Source of the DNA: Cupriavidus taiwanensis
Lineage (GTDB): Bacteria > Pseudomonadota > Gammaproteobacteria > Burkholderiales > Burkholderiaceae
DNA length: 64,000 bases
NCBI RefSeq assembly: GCF_900250075.1
Contig: NZ_LT977070.1
Span: 1,178,001 to 1,242,000 of the forward strand
Direction of reading: 5' to 3'
Below the pieces are notes generated by a model. It searched no databases and was not told the DNA's origin. It was given only the letters and a program-made list of their open reading frames with translations. Positions within the stretch are counted from its first letter, which is position 1. Each line of letters begins with the position of its first letter. This document shows positions 29,173 to 38,393 of the stretch, one piece after another. The position numbers were made by a program, and so were the translations under genes.

Positions 29173-29195
29173 GTATAGAGGATTTGTCTCTATAC
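29173..29195. promoter_or_regulatory. Inverted-repeat operator between dadA and the Lrp/AsnC gene
   Basis: GTATAGAG (29173-29180) and CTCTATAC (29188-29195) are perfect inverted repeats separated by GATTTGT. The site lies 28-50 bp from the dadA start and about 60 bp from the regulator start. Lrp-family proteins bind such dyads, so control of both genes by the adjacent regulator is likely. Confidence 0.7.
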
Positions 29196-29251
29196 TATTG
29201 AATGCATTCCAGTCATAGTTACCGAATTTCTCAGGAAAACAGGAAAAACTC

Positions 29252-29755
29252 ATGAGAACGAGTCGCCAGCCCCAGCGCACGCTCGACCGGCTCGACCGCA
29301 GGATCCTGAGCGCGCTGCAGAGCGACGGCAGGATGTCGATGAAAGACCTGGCCGAGGCGGTCGGGCTGACCATCACGCCGTGCATCGAGCGCGTCAAGCG
29401 CCTGGAGCGCGATGGTGTCATCATGGGCTACTACGCACGGCTCAACCCGGCGCTGCTGGGCAGCGCGCTGCTGGTGTTCGTCGAGATCTCGCTGGGCAAC
29501 AAATCGGGCAATATGTTCGAGCAGTTCCGCCGCGAGGTGCTGCGGATTCCGGAAGTGCTGGAATGCCACCTGGTGTCGGGCGATTTCGACTACCTGATCA
29601 AGGCGCGCATCCGTGAGATCGGCGAATACCGCCGGCTGCTGGGCGACATCCTGCTGCAGCTGCCGGGCGCGGCACAGTCGAAGAGCTATGTGGTGATGGA
29701 AGAGATCAAGGAGACACTGGCCATCTCGGTAGAGGAGAAGAGCCAGGCCGCGTAA
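29252..29755 (+). CDS. Lrp/AsnC-family transcriptional regulator (probable dadA regulator)
   Basis: 167 residues: N-terminal winged helix-turn-helix (LDRLDRRILSALQSDGRMSM, then LAEAVGLTITPCIERVKRLE) and a C-terminal RAM/ligand-binding domain (HLVSGDFDYLIKARIREIGE). AGGAAAAACTC precedes the ATG. Divergence from dadA and the shared palindrome suggest response to D- or L-alanine or another amino acid, as for DadR/Lrp elsewhere; the effector is inferred. The PA0069-like radical SAM gene follows by 11 bp. Confidence 0.92.
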   Translation: MRTSRQPQRTLDRLDRRILSALQSDGRMSMKDLAEAVGLTITPCIERVKRLERDGVIMGYYARLNPALLGSALLVFVEISLGNKSGNMFEQFRREVLRIPEVLECHLVSGDFDYLIKARIREIGEYRRLLGDILLQLPGAAQSKSYVVMEEIKETLAISVEEKSQAA

Positions 29756-29766
29756 CGAAGGCCAGC

Positions 29767-30990
29767 ATGGAGCGCCCCCCGCCAAAACCCAAATCCCCCG
29801 CAAGGCCGCTCGCCGGCGCGGCGCGGCGCGAGGCCGATGCCGACGCGCAGGCGCCGCAGGCCGGCGCGCGGCCGCCCGTGGCGCGCAAGGGCCGCGGCGC
29901 CGTCAGCAACCTGCAGGGGCGTTTCGAGCGCGACCAGCGCGAGGCGTTCGACGATGGCTGGGGCCCGGTGCCGGAAGACACCGCTGCGGCGCCCATCGCG
30001 AGCGCGGACGACGCGCCGCTGCCGCCGCTGCGGACCGAGGTCCATTTCGAGCGCGCCCGCTCGGTGCTAACGCGCAATGCGTCGCCGGATGTCCCGTTCG
30101 ACGTTTCGCTCAATCCCTACCGCGGCTGCGAGCATGGCTGCATCTATTGCTTCGCCCGGCCAACGCACGCCTACCTGGACCTGTCGCCGGGGCTGGACTT
30201 CGAAACCCAGCTCTATGCCAAGACCAATGCCGCCGAGCGCCTGCGCGAAACGCTGGCGCGGCCGTCATACCGTTGCGAGACCATCGCGCTGGGCGTCAAC
30301 ACCGACGCCTACCAGCCGATCGAGCGTGAACAGCGCATCACCCGCAGCCTGCTCGAAGTGCTGCACGAATGCGACCACCCGGTGGCGCTGATCACCAAGT
30401 CGTCGCTGATCGAGCGCGATATCGACCTGCTCGCGCCGATGGCGGCCAAGCGGCTGGCGGTGGCGGCACTGACCATCACCACGCTCGACGCCGGCATTGC
30501 GCGCACGCTGGAGCCGCGCGCGGCGACGCCGTCGCGCCGGCTGCGCACCATCCGCACGCTGACCGACGCCGGTATCCCGGTGGGGGTCAGCATCGCCCCG
30601 GTGATCCCCTTCATCACCGAGCCTGACCTGGAGCGCGTGCTGGAAGCGGCGCGCGAGGCGGGCGCCGTCTATGCGAATTACATCGTGCTGAGGTTGCCGT
30701 GGGAAGTGCGGCCGCTGTTCGAGGAGTGGCTGCAGGCGCACTTCCCTGATCGTGCCGAACGCGTCATGAACCGCGTGCGTGACATGCGCGAAGGCAAAGC
30801 CTACGATGCGAGCTTTGCCACGCGCATGCGCGGAACCGGCGTGTGGGCGGACTTGCTGCGCCAGCGCTTCTACAAGGCCGCCGAACGGCTCGGCTTCCGC
30901 TACAACCGGTTTGAACTGGATACTTCGCGTTTTCGCCCGCCAATGGCGGGCCCCAGCGGCAAGGACGATCCGCAGGGTTCGCTGTTCTGA
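29767..30990 (+). CDS. PA0069-family radical SAM protein
   Basis: 407-residue radical SAM protein with the iron-sulfur motif CEHGCIYC (Cys121, Cys125, Cys128) in NPYRGCEHGCIYCFARPTHA, followed by LDFETQLYAKTNAAERL and ITKSSLIERDIDLLAPMA. This group, related to spore photoproduct lyase-type proteins (Rv2578c/PA0069), has no firm function. The N-terminal 60 residues are basic and Pro/Arg-rich. It is only 11 bp from the Lrp/AsnC gene, so possibly co-transcribed. Its 3' end overlaps a small minus-strand reading frame. Confidence 0.85.
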   Translation: MERPPPKPKSPARPLAGAARREADADAQAPQAGARPPVARKGRGAVSNLQGRFERDQREAFDDGWGPVPEDTAAAPIASADDAPLPPLRTEVHFERARSVLTRNASPDVPFDVSLNPYRGCEHGCIYCFARPTHAYLDLSPGLDFETQLYAKTNAAERLRETLARPSYRCETIALGVNTDAYQPIEREQRITRSLLEVLHECDHPVALITKSSLIERDIDLLAPMAAKRLAVAALTITTLDAGIARTLEPRAATPSRRLRTIRTLTDAGIPVGVSIAPVIPFITEPDLERVLEAAREAGAVYANYIVLRLPWEVRPLFEEWLQAHFPDRAERVMNRVRDMREGKAYDASFATRMRGTGVWADLLRQRFYKAAERLGFRYNRFELDTSRFRPPMAGPSGKDDPQGSLF

Positions 30991-31139
30991 GCCTTCAGAG
31001 CGGCTGCGGTGGCCTGCTGGTCGCCGATCATGCTGCTGGCGAGTTCCAGCGCGGCCTTGGCGCTCGATGGCGGCAGTCCCGAGGACAGCGCCAGCCGGAC
31101 GGCGATCGCCGCCAGGCGTCCTTCCTCATAGCTTGGCAT
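30900..31139 (-). CDS. Small hypothetical protein overlapping the radical SAM gene end
   Basis: 79 residues (MPSYEEGRLAAIAVRLALSS at the start), mainly one or two amphipathic helices, then a Gly/Pro/Arg tail. A strong AAGGAG lies 9 bases before ATG 31139, the main reason to accept it. The last 91 bp run antisense through the conserved end of the radical SAM gene, so the C-terminal residues may be constrained by the other strand. I recognise no family. Confidence 0.5.
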   Translation of the reverse strand: MPSYEEGRLAAIAVRLALSSGLPPSSAKAALELASSMIGDQQATAAALKAQNSEPCGSSLPLGPAIGGRKREVSSSNRL

Positions 31140-31307
31140 GTCGATTCTTGCTCCTTTGCGCTGCCGGGGCATGGCCTCGCCGCGCGTCGCGCCGCCAGGA
31201 TCGGACGGCTCTACCAGTATGGGCGAATTGGCCGAAAGGGAAACCGGCGATTGCGGCCGCATTGACCGCGCACAAAAGATGATCGAGGGAGACGATGCGC
31301 TGGGAGC

Positions 31308-31799
31308 CTACTGCGACAGTTCGCGCGCGGCCTCGACCTGCGACTCGAAGAAGGTCTGGAAGCTGATCGCCAGCCCCGCCATCAGCAGGCCGGTACCGAT
31401 CAGCAGCGACAGGATCACCAGGATCACCACCGGCCAGCCCGAGCGCGTGGGTTTGCCGTGCGGGTTGAAGCGGGCATCCCATTTGTCGTCCGGGCGCAAC
31501 CCGTAGACGATGGCAGCCAGGAAGGCGCTGATGACGGAAATGCCGCCGGCCACGGCAAAGGTCCAGTTCAGTGCCGGGCTGCCCGCGCCGGTGGCCATCG
31601 AGGCCACGCCGATGGCGCCGGCCAGCAGCGCCAGCAGGTGCATCCAGCCATACAGGTCGCGCATGCCGCCCAGGTAGAAGCGGTGCGCGCCCAGGCTGCC
31701 GAACAGGAACGCCAGCACCACGGTCAGCAGCTTCGATTTGCCACGCGCGGACGGCGCGGCGAGCGGAGAGGCGTGGCGGGCTGGCGTGGCTGCGGGCAT
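31308..31799 (-). CDS. TM2-domain membrane protein
   Basis: 163 residues with four hydrophobic segments. KLLTVVLAFLFGSLGAHRFY followed by LGGMRDLYGWMHLLALLAG is the TM2 domain (two helices with the GAHRFYLG turn), and two more helices follow (about 82-104 and 129-150). Function of bacterial TM2 proteins is unknown. I start at MPAATPARH; a start at 31865 is possible but adds an unlikely leader. Confidence 0.75.
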   Translation of the reverse strand: MPAATPARHASPLAAPSARGKSKLLTVVLAFLFGSLGAHRFYLGGMRDLYGWMHLLALLAGAIGVASMATGAGSPALNWTFAVAGGISVISAFLAAIVYGLRPDDKWDARFNPHGKPTRSGWPVVILVILSLLIGTGLLMAGLAISFQTFFESQVEAARELSQ

Positions 31800-31942
31800 G
31801 GTCGGGAAGAGAGTTTCAGGCCTGGGGTGCAGGCCGGCGTTGCGCCGGCATGGAAATGGCGGCACAAGGGTACCGGCCGGCCCACATTGTACGCCGGCAG
31901 TCAGCGCAAGGAAGAGAAGTGCGTCAGAAGGCGCCAGCGGCG

Positions 31943-32101
31943 CTAATGCCAGCCGCCGGCGATCAGCCCGCGGATAAGGGCGGAGGCGTGCTCGCTGATA
32001 TGGGTTTCGCTGTAAAGAACCAGGGTCAGGATGCCCATGAACAGGATCGACAGCGATAACTGGCCCGCATGTTCGGCCAGGTCGCTAAGCAGGGGTGACA
32101 T
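31943..32101 (-). CDS. 52-residue single-span membrane protein
   Basis: Starts MSPLLSDLAEHAGQLSLSIL, with one membrane segment (SLSILFMGILTLVLYS, about residues 15-31) and a short ETHISEHASALIRGLIAGGW tail. GAGG lies 8 bases before ATG 32101. I recognise no named family. The upstream strand carries TGACAATAATTCT, a weak (about 13 of 19) match to the Fur consensus. Small size and lack of homologues in memory keep confidence moderate. Confidence 0.55.
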   Translation of the reverse strand: MSPLLSDLAEHAGQLSLSILFMGILTLVLYSETHISEHASALIRGLIAGGWH

Positions 32102-32377
32102 GACAAACCTCACAGAATTATTGTCATTCTGGAGGCTGCGCCCGGGCCGTCTTGGTCGGGTCCCGGCAGGAGGTGTCGGGCAGAGGCAGGTCAGTTCGAT
32201 TGCCGTCCGCACATGACGGCACGCTGTGAGCCCCGGACAGCGCCGGGCGGCAGCCTGTGTGCGCGCCCGGAATCGGGGCACACACTTAAGTAGAGACAGG
32301 CCGGGCGGGGGCGGAGTTCCGCAGCGAGCGACGGGCGCCGCGGTATTCAGCCGCCAGGGAAGCGGCGTCGGCTGCGA

Positions 32378-32773
32378 TCACCGGCCGTTGTCGCGGCCGC
32401 GCGCTTGCCAGCCGGGGCCGACCTGGCCCTGGCGCGGCTCGTTGCGGGCGTCACTGGGGGGATTGCGTTCCGGACCGCGGCCACGGTTGTCGTCGCGGGC
32501 ACCGGCGAGCGCGGCGCGGCGGCCGCTGAGGCGGTCGTCGGCGCGGGCGCGCGCCTCCATCCGGTCGATCTGCGCCTGCACGTGTTCACGGCTTTCGGCG
32601 CGCACGCTGGCCATCTGCCAGCCATCGCCGGACTGGATCCGGGCGGGCCGGCCATCGGAACGGACTTGTTGCCAGAACGCGACCTGGGCATGGCTGGCGC
32701 CTACCGCGCCGACCAGGCCCGAGGCCACCAGGATGCCAGCCACCAGGTCGCGCAGGAGAGAGCGGGTGAGCAT
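32378..32773 (-). CDS. Hypothetical exported Arg-rich protein
   Basis: 131 residues: signal peptide (LVAGILVASGLVGAVGASHA, cut near residue 29), a short domain FWQQVRSDGRPARIQSGDGW, a helix VRAESREHVQAQIDRMEARA, and an Arg/Gly/Asp-rich disordered tail. Predicted periplasmic; no family recognised. The opposite strand also has a long frame but it lacks signal or domain features. About 90 bp upstream lies the inverted repeat CCGTTAC-CGGT-GTAACGG (32861-32878). Confidence 0.6.
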   Translation of the reverse strand: MLTRSLLRDLVAGILVASGLVGAVGASHAQVAFWQQVRSDGRPARIQSGDGWQMASVRAESREHVQAQIDRMEARARADDRLSGRRAALAGARDDNRGRGPERNPPSDARNEPRQGQVGPGWQARGRDNGR

Positions 32774-32860
32774 GCGGATTCCCAGGGTCCTGTCGCGCTG
32801 TGTTGCTGTTGGAAGATGGGTTCATGGTACGCATGGGGCATCGGGGCGCCTATGCCAATC

Positions 32861-32878
32861 CCGTTACCGGTGTAACGG
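32861..32878. promoter_or_regulatory. Inverted repeat upstream of the exported Arg-rich protein gene
   Basis: CCGTTAC and GTAACGG are perfect inverted repeats with a 4-base centre. The left arm plus centre contains CGTTACCG, the same octamer repeated before lapA. The 8-mer could recur by chance in 64 kb. Confidence 0.3.
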
Positions 32879-32926
32879 ATTGTTTCGCCCGCACAAAGCC
32901 GCGCGGGGCGGGGCTTTCAGCCGGAT

Positions 32927-34051
<1,125 letters not shown>

Positions 34052-34119
34052 GTATGGCCTCCTGTCGCGGTTTTTGCCACGATGCCCGCGCCGCGTTCAC
34101 GCGTCAACCACCTAAGTGT

Positions 34120-34148
34120 TTGTTTGGCCTCGGGAATTGGGCTATACT
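34120..34148 (+). promoter_or_regulatory. rpsP operon promoter
   Basis: TTGTTT (34120-34125), 17 bp, TATACT (34143-34148): a good sigma-70 promoter starting rpsP-rimM-trmD-rplS, with a leader of about 50 bases. Confidence 0.75.
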
Positions 34149-34203
34149 CTTGCGTTTCGTGTTCGAACGCCCTTGAACACCCCGTTTTCTGAGGAATCAT
34201 TCC

Positions 34204-34455
34204 ATGGTCGTTATCCGTCTGGCTCGCGGCGGCAGCAAGAAGCGCCCGTTCTTCAACATCGTCGCCACCGACTCGCGCAACCGTCGCGATGGTCGTTTCA
34301 TTGAGCGCGTTGGTTTCTACAACCCGCTGGCAGCCGAAGGTGAAGAAGGCCTGCGCCTGGCGCAAGACCGCCTGGCCTACTGGCAAGGCGTCGGCGCCCA
34401 GCTGTCGCCGACCGTTGCCCGCCTGGTCAAGCAAGGCGCCAAGGCTGCTGCCTGA
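34204..34455 (+). CDS. rpsP: 30S ribosomal protein S16
   Basis: 83-residue ribosomal protein beginning [19 protein letters not shown], the standard S16 start; [19 protein letters not shown] follows. GAGGAATCATTCC gives the ribosome-binding site. First gene of the conserved rpsP-rimM-trmD-rplS operon. Confidence 0.98.
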   Translation: MVVIRLARGGSKKRPFFNIVATDSRNRRDGRFIERVGFYNPLAAEGEEGLRLAQDRLAYWQGVGAQLSPTVARLVKQGAKAAA

Positions 34456-34466
34456 TTGCCGTCTGC

Positions 34467-34499
34467 AACGCGCCCTGCCGTATCCGGCGGGGCGCGTTT
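34467..34499 (+). terminator. Strong hairpin between rpsP and rimM (partial terminator)
   Basis: AACGCGCCC (34467-34475) pairs with GGGCGCGTT (34490-34498), and the inner GCCG/CGGC extends the stem around TATC. Only TTTG follows. It probably tunes rpsP over downstream expression, or marks mRNA processing, since S16 is needed in greater amount than RimM/TrmD. Confidence 0.5.
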
Positions 34500-34520
34500 G
34501 CATTAAGACCACGCGCACCC

Positions 34521-35201
34521 GTGACTGAGCCAAAGCAGGACGCCGGGCGGCCGACGCGGCCGCCGCTGAACCGGTCCATGAACCGGCCGCAGGGCGAGCC
34601 CGCCAAGGCACTCAGGTTGCCCGCGGCGCTGCTGTATGCCGATCCGCTGCCCGAAGACCTGGTGGAAGTCGGCTATGTCAGCGCTGCCTATGGCATCCGT
34701 GGCTGGATCAAGGTCCAGCCGCATGCCGACGATGCGTCGGCGCTGCTGCACGCCCGCCGCTGGTGGCTGCTGAGCCCGCCTCAGGCGGGGCTGGTGGTGG
34801 CCGAGGGGGCGCGGGCCGAGCCCGTCTGCGTGAAGATCGCGCATTCGCGCGAGCACAGCGGCACGGTGGTGGCGCAGGCTGCCGGCGTAGCCGACCGCAA
34901 TCTTGCGGAAGCGCTGCGTGGCCGTCGCGTGTGGATCCGGCGCGCGGATTTTCCGGCGCCGGAAGAAGATGAGTTCTACTGGGTCGACCTGATCGGCTGC
35001 AGCGTCAGCAACGAGCAAGGCGAGTTGCTGGGCGAGGTGTCCGGGCTGATCGACAACGGTGCCCACCAGATCCTGCAGGTTGCCTTCGTGCAGCCCGACG
35101 GCAAGGCCGGCGAACGGCTGATTCCATTTGTCGACGCGTTCCTGCGCACGGTGGATACCGCGGGCAAGCGCATCGTGGTGGACTGGGGGCTCGATTACTG
35201 A
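34521..35201 (+). CDS. rimM: Ribosome maturation factor RimM
   Basis: Binds S19 and assists 30S head assembly. The RimM domain starts at about residue 47 ([19 protein letters not shown]), the PRC-barrel region is [20 protein letters not shown], and the end is [12 protein letters not shown]. The GTG 34521 start gives 226 residues with about 45 extra N-terminal polar residues; ATG 34578 would give 207, nearer the usual length. Neither has a good ribosome-binding site. Confidence 0.94.
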   Translation: MTEPKQDAGRPTRPPLNRSMNRPQGEPAKALRLPAALLYADPLPEDLVEVGYVSAAYGIRGWIKVQPHADDASALLHARRWWLLSPPQAGLVVAEGARAEPVCVKIAHSREHSGTVVAQAAGVADRNLAEALRGRRVWIRRADFPAPEEDEFYWVDLIGCSVSNEQGELLGEVSGLIDNGAHQILQVAFVQPDGKAGERLIPFVDAFLRTVDTAGKRIVVDWGLDY

Positions 35202-35243
35202 GCAGTGCCTGCGTGGATGCGGGATAAGGAAGGGAGAGAGCGG

Positions 35244-36026
35244 ATGCAGTTCGACGTGATCACGCTGTTTCCCGAAATGTTTCGCGCGCTGACCGACTGG
35301 GGCATTACCAGCCGGGCAGCCAAGCAGCAGCGGTATGCGTTGCGCAGCTGGAATCCGCGTGATTTCACCGTCGACAACTACCGCACCATCGACGACCGGC
35401 CCTATGGCGGCGGTCCCGGCATGGTGATGCTGGCCAAGCCGCTGGACGATGCCATCGATGCCGCGGTGGCGGCGCAGGCGCAAGCCGGCGTGGCGAAGCC
35501 GCATGTGGTGCTGATGTCGCCGCAGGGCCAGACGCTGACGCATGCCAAGGTCATGGAGCTGGCGCAGCGGCCGGGCCTGGTGTTGCTGTGCGGCAGGTAC
35601 GAGGCGATCGACCAGCGGCTGATCGACCGCCGCGTGGACGAGGAAATCAGCCTCGGCGATTTCGTGCTGTCGGGCGGCGAACTGCCGGCGATGGCGCTGA
35701 TCGACGCGGTGGTGCGCCACCTGCCCGGCGTGCTGGGCGACGCGCAGTCGGCGGTGCAGGACAGCTTTGTCAACGGCCTGCTCGATTGTCCGCACTACAC
35801 CCGGCCGGAAGAATATGAAGGCGTGCGGGTTCCCGACATCCTGCTCGGGGGCCATCATGCCGAGATTGAAAAATGGCGGCGCCAGCAGGCGCTGGCCAAT
35901 ACCGCGCGCAAGCGTCCCGACCTGATCGAGGCAGCCCGCGCGCAAGGTTTGCTGACCCGTGCCGACGAGAAATACCTGTCGGAATGGGTGGCGAAGGAAG
36001 GGCGGGGGGAAACTCCCGCCAGGTAA
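35244..36026 (+). CDS. trmD: tRNA (guanine-N1)-methyltransferase
   Basis: Methylates G37 in tRNAs reading CNN/UNN-type codons, guarding against frameshifting. SPOUT knot enzyme of 260 residues: [49 protein letters not shown] and the SAM-binding [22 protein letters not shown] 35244 follows AAGGAAGGGAGAGAG. Third gene of the rpsP operon. Confidence 0.98.
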   Translation: MQFDVITLFPEMFRALTDWGITSRAAKQQRYALRSWNPRDFTVDNYRTIDDRPYGGGPGMVMLAKPLDDAIDAAVAAQAQAGVAKPHVVLMSPQGQTLTHAKVMELAQRPGLVLLCGRYEAIDQRLIDRRVDEEISLGDFVLSGGELPAMALIDAVVRHLPGVLGDAQSAVQDSFVNGLLDCPHYTRPEEYEGVRVPDILLGGHHAEIEKWRRQQALANTARKRPDLIEAARAQGLLTRADEKYLSEWVAKEGRGETPAR

Positions 36027-36100
36027 AACCCCATCCTCTGCCGGGGCCCGGGAAGTCCTGGGGCATACAACGCCGGCACGATGGTTACGGAGAAGAAACG

Positions 36101-36493
36101 ATGAACCTCATCGAACAGATCGAGAAGGAAGAGATCGCGCGCCTGACCGCGAACAAGACCATCCCCGCATTCGCGCCCGGCGACACCGTCGTCGTCAGCG
36201 TCAATGTGGTCGAAGGTAACCGCAAGCGCGTGCAGGCCTACGAAGGCGTCGTGATTGCCAAGCGCAACCGCGGCCTGAACTCGTCCTTCATCGTGCGCAA
36301 GATCTCGTCGGGTGAAGGCGTGGAGCGTACGTTCCAGCTGTACTCGCCGCTGATCGCCGGCATCGAAGTGAAGCGCCGCGGCGACGTGCGTCGCGCGAAG
36401 CTGTACTACCTGCGCCAGCGTTCGGGCAAGTCCGCACGTATCAAGGAAAAGCTGGTGTCGAAGGCTGCCGCCGCTGCCAAGGCCGCGGAGTAA
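36101..36493 (+). CDS. rplS: 50S ribosomal protein L19
   Basis: 130 residues: [54 protein letters not shown]. The core matches the usual 115 residues; the end is extended by an Ala/Lys-rich stretch. GGAGAAGAAACG precedes the ATG. Last gene of the rpsP operon, followed by an intrinsic terminator. Confidence 0.98.
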   Translation: MNLIEQIEKEEIARLTANKTIPAFAPGDTVVVSVNVVEGNRKRVQAYEGVVIAKRNRGLNSSFIVRKISSGEGVERTFQLYSPLIAGIEVKRRGDVRRAKLYYLRQRSGKSARIKEKLVSKAAAAAKAAE

Positions 36494-36537
36494 GCCGGAC
36501 GTGCCGGCCGGGGCGACCCGGCCAGCGTTTCCTCAGG

Positions 36538-36562
36538 AAGGGCACCCCAGGGTGCCCTTTTT
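36538..36562 (+). terminator. Intrinsic terminator after rplS
   Basis: GGGCACC (36540-36546) pairs with GGTGCCC (36551-36557) around CCAG, followed by five T. It ends the rpsP operon. Confidence 0.9.
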
Positions 36563-36636
36563 GCATGGTGGCGCGGGGCCACTGCCGCGCTTTGCTGCGG
36601 CGCCAGATGGCGCGCTTCTGTCATACTTGCGATGTT

Positions 36637-37317
36637 ATGCGTCCCGCCTTCGATCCCGAATCCCTTCCCGTCATCGATACCGACCTGCGCAACGGCGCGT
36701 TGAGCGCGCCGCGCCTGCAGGTCGACTTTATCCGGCACCGCTTTCGCGCGCCGCCGGCGTGGGCGCCGGAGCTGACCGACGAGTCGCGGGTCTACGATCG
36801 CAGCCGCGGGCTGCGCGATGCCGCGGTGCTGGTGCCGCTGGTCGAGCGCAGCGATGGCCTGACGGTGCTGCTGACGCAGCGCAATGCCAATCTCAGCGCG
36901 CATGCCGGTCAGATCAGCTTTCCCGGCGGGCGGCAGGAGTCGTGGGACGTCAACCGCATCGACACCGCGCTGCGCGAGACGGAAGAAGAAGTCGGGCTGG
37001 AGCGCGACTATGTCGAGGTGCTGGGCGCGCTGCCGGATTACATCACCGGCACCGGCTTCCATGTGAGCCCGGTGGTGGGCCTGGTGCGCGATGGCTTCAC
37101 GCTGCGGCCGGACGCCTCGGAAGTGGCCGATGTCTTTGAAGTGCCGCTGGCCTTTCTGATGGATCCGTCGCACCATGAGCGGCGCCTGTTCCGCTGGGTC
37201 GACGGCGAACGCATGTTCTACGCCATGCCCTATCCGCGCGAGAACGGCGGCCAGCGCTTTATCTGGGGCGCCACCGCCGGCATGCTGCGCAACCTCTACC
37301 ACCTGCTCGCGGCCTGA
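36637..37317 (+). CDS. Nudix hydrolase, CoA-pyrophosphatase (NudL) type
   Basis: 226 residues. VPLVERSDGLTVLLTQRNAN, LSAHAGQISFPGGRQE and the Nudix helix TALRETEEEVGLERDYVE match the CoA pyrophosphatase subgroup, which cleaves CoA and acyl-CoA to phosphopantetheine and 3',5'-ADP. The start MRPAFDPESLPVIDTDLRNG at 36637 gives the expected length. It is a single gene converging with trhO. Confidence 0.88.
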   Translation: MRPAFDPESLPVIDTDLRNGALSAPRLQVDFIRHRFRAPPAWAPELTDESRVYDRSRGLRDAAVLVPLVERSDGLTVLLTQRNANLSAHAGQISFPGGRQESWDVNRIDTALRETEEEVGLERDYVEVLGALPDYITGTGFHVSPVVGLVRDGFTLRPDASEVADVFEVPLAFLMDPSHHERRLFRWVDGERMFYAMPYPRENGGQRFIWGATAGMLRNLYHLLAA

Positions 37318-37337
37318 GCCGCGTACGCGGGCAGCCC

Positions 37338-38186
37338 TCAGGCGGCGGCCCGGTCCTTGCCGCCGATGCAGTGCGGGCAGCTCTTGCCGACCACATAGTG
37401 CGGGCTTTGCTGCTGTTCGGGCGTGACCACGGCGCGGCAGGCAAAGCACTGCTTCGGCCCGGCCGGTTCCAGGCTGGGGTTCAGCGCGGTGCGGTAGTCG
37501 AAGACGAAGCAGTCGCCGCGATAGTGGCTGCCGCCGACTTCCTCGAAGTACTTCAGGATGCCGCCTTCGAGCTGGTAGACGCGCTCGATGCCGACCTCCT
37601 GCATGTGGATCGCGGCCTTCTCGCAGCGGATGCCGCCGGTGCAGAACGAGACCACGGTCTTGCCTGCCAGGTCTGCCTTGTGCGCGGCGACGGCGTCGGG
37701 AAATTCGCTGAACTTGGCGATGTCGTACTCGACCGCGTCCTCGAAGGTGCCGACCGCCACCTCGAAATCATTGCGGGTATCGAGCATCACCACCGGACGG
37801 CCTTCATCGTCGTGCCCCTGGTCCAGCCAGCGCTTCAGGTCCACCGGCCGCACCGACGGCGCGCGGCCCGCCTCGGGGCGGATCAGCGGCATCTTCATGG
37901 TGATGATTTCCTTCTTGGCGCGCACCAGCATGCGCTTGAAGGGCTGGTGGTCCGACAGGCTTTCCTTGGGCGCGATATCGGCAAAGCGCGCATCGGCATG
38001 CAGCCACGCCATGAAGCCGTCGATCGCTGCGCGCGGACCGGCCAGGAACATGTTGATGCCTTCCGGCGCGAGCAGGATGGTGCCCTTCAGGCCCGCCGCC
38101 TCGCAGCGCTCGCGCATGGCCGGACGCAGGGTCTCGATGTCGTCCAGCGAGACAAACTTGTAAGCGGAAATATTGACGATCTGCAT
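37338..38186 (-). CDS. trhO: tRNA uridine(34) hydroxylase (YceA/TrhO), rhodanese domain
   Basis: 282 residues: N-terminal ferredoxin-like domain ([19 protein letters not shown]), then a rhodanese domain with active Cys182 in [13 protein letters not shown], followed by [20 protein letters not shown] and CFVFDYR. A C-terminal four-cysteine zinc-like module (CFAC, CPHC) is present. TrhO makes 5-hydroxyuridine at tRNA position 34 using oxygen. Divergent from dnaE; the start at 38186 gives the family N-terminus. The frame remains open far upstream by chance, opposite dnaE. Confidence 0.93.
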   Translation of the reverse strand: MQIVNISAYKFVSLDDIETLRPAMRERCEAAGLKGTILLAPEGINMFLAGPRAAIDGFMAWLHADARFADIAPKESLSDHQPFKRMLVRAKKEIITMKMPLIRPEAGRAPSVRPVDLKRWLDQGHDDEGRPVVMLDTRNDFEVAVGTFEDAVEYDIAKFSEFPDAVAAHKADLAGKTVVSFCTGGIRCEKAAIHMQEVGIERVYQLEGGILKYFEEVGGSHYRGDCFVFDYRTALNPSLEPAGPKQCFACRAVVTPEQQQSPHYVVGKSCPHCIGGKDRAAA

Positions 38187-38393
38187 GGGACCCTGCGCCG
38201 CCGCGGCGGCGTCCCGAGGGGCGCCGACAGCCTGCGATAACTGCCTGATTGGAAAGGCGAAATTATAGCGTGCGCGGACCCTGCGCGTGGCGCATTCCCA
38301 AGCACGCCACTCCGCTATGCGCGCGCGCTGCCCGCTCCGGTGGCGCGCAACATTGGCGGCATGCGGGCGGGCCGAGCCGGTACAATGTCGCCC

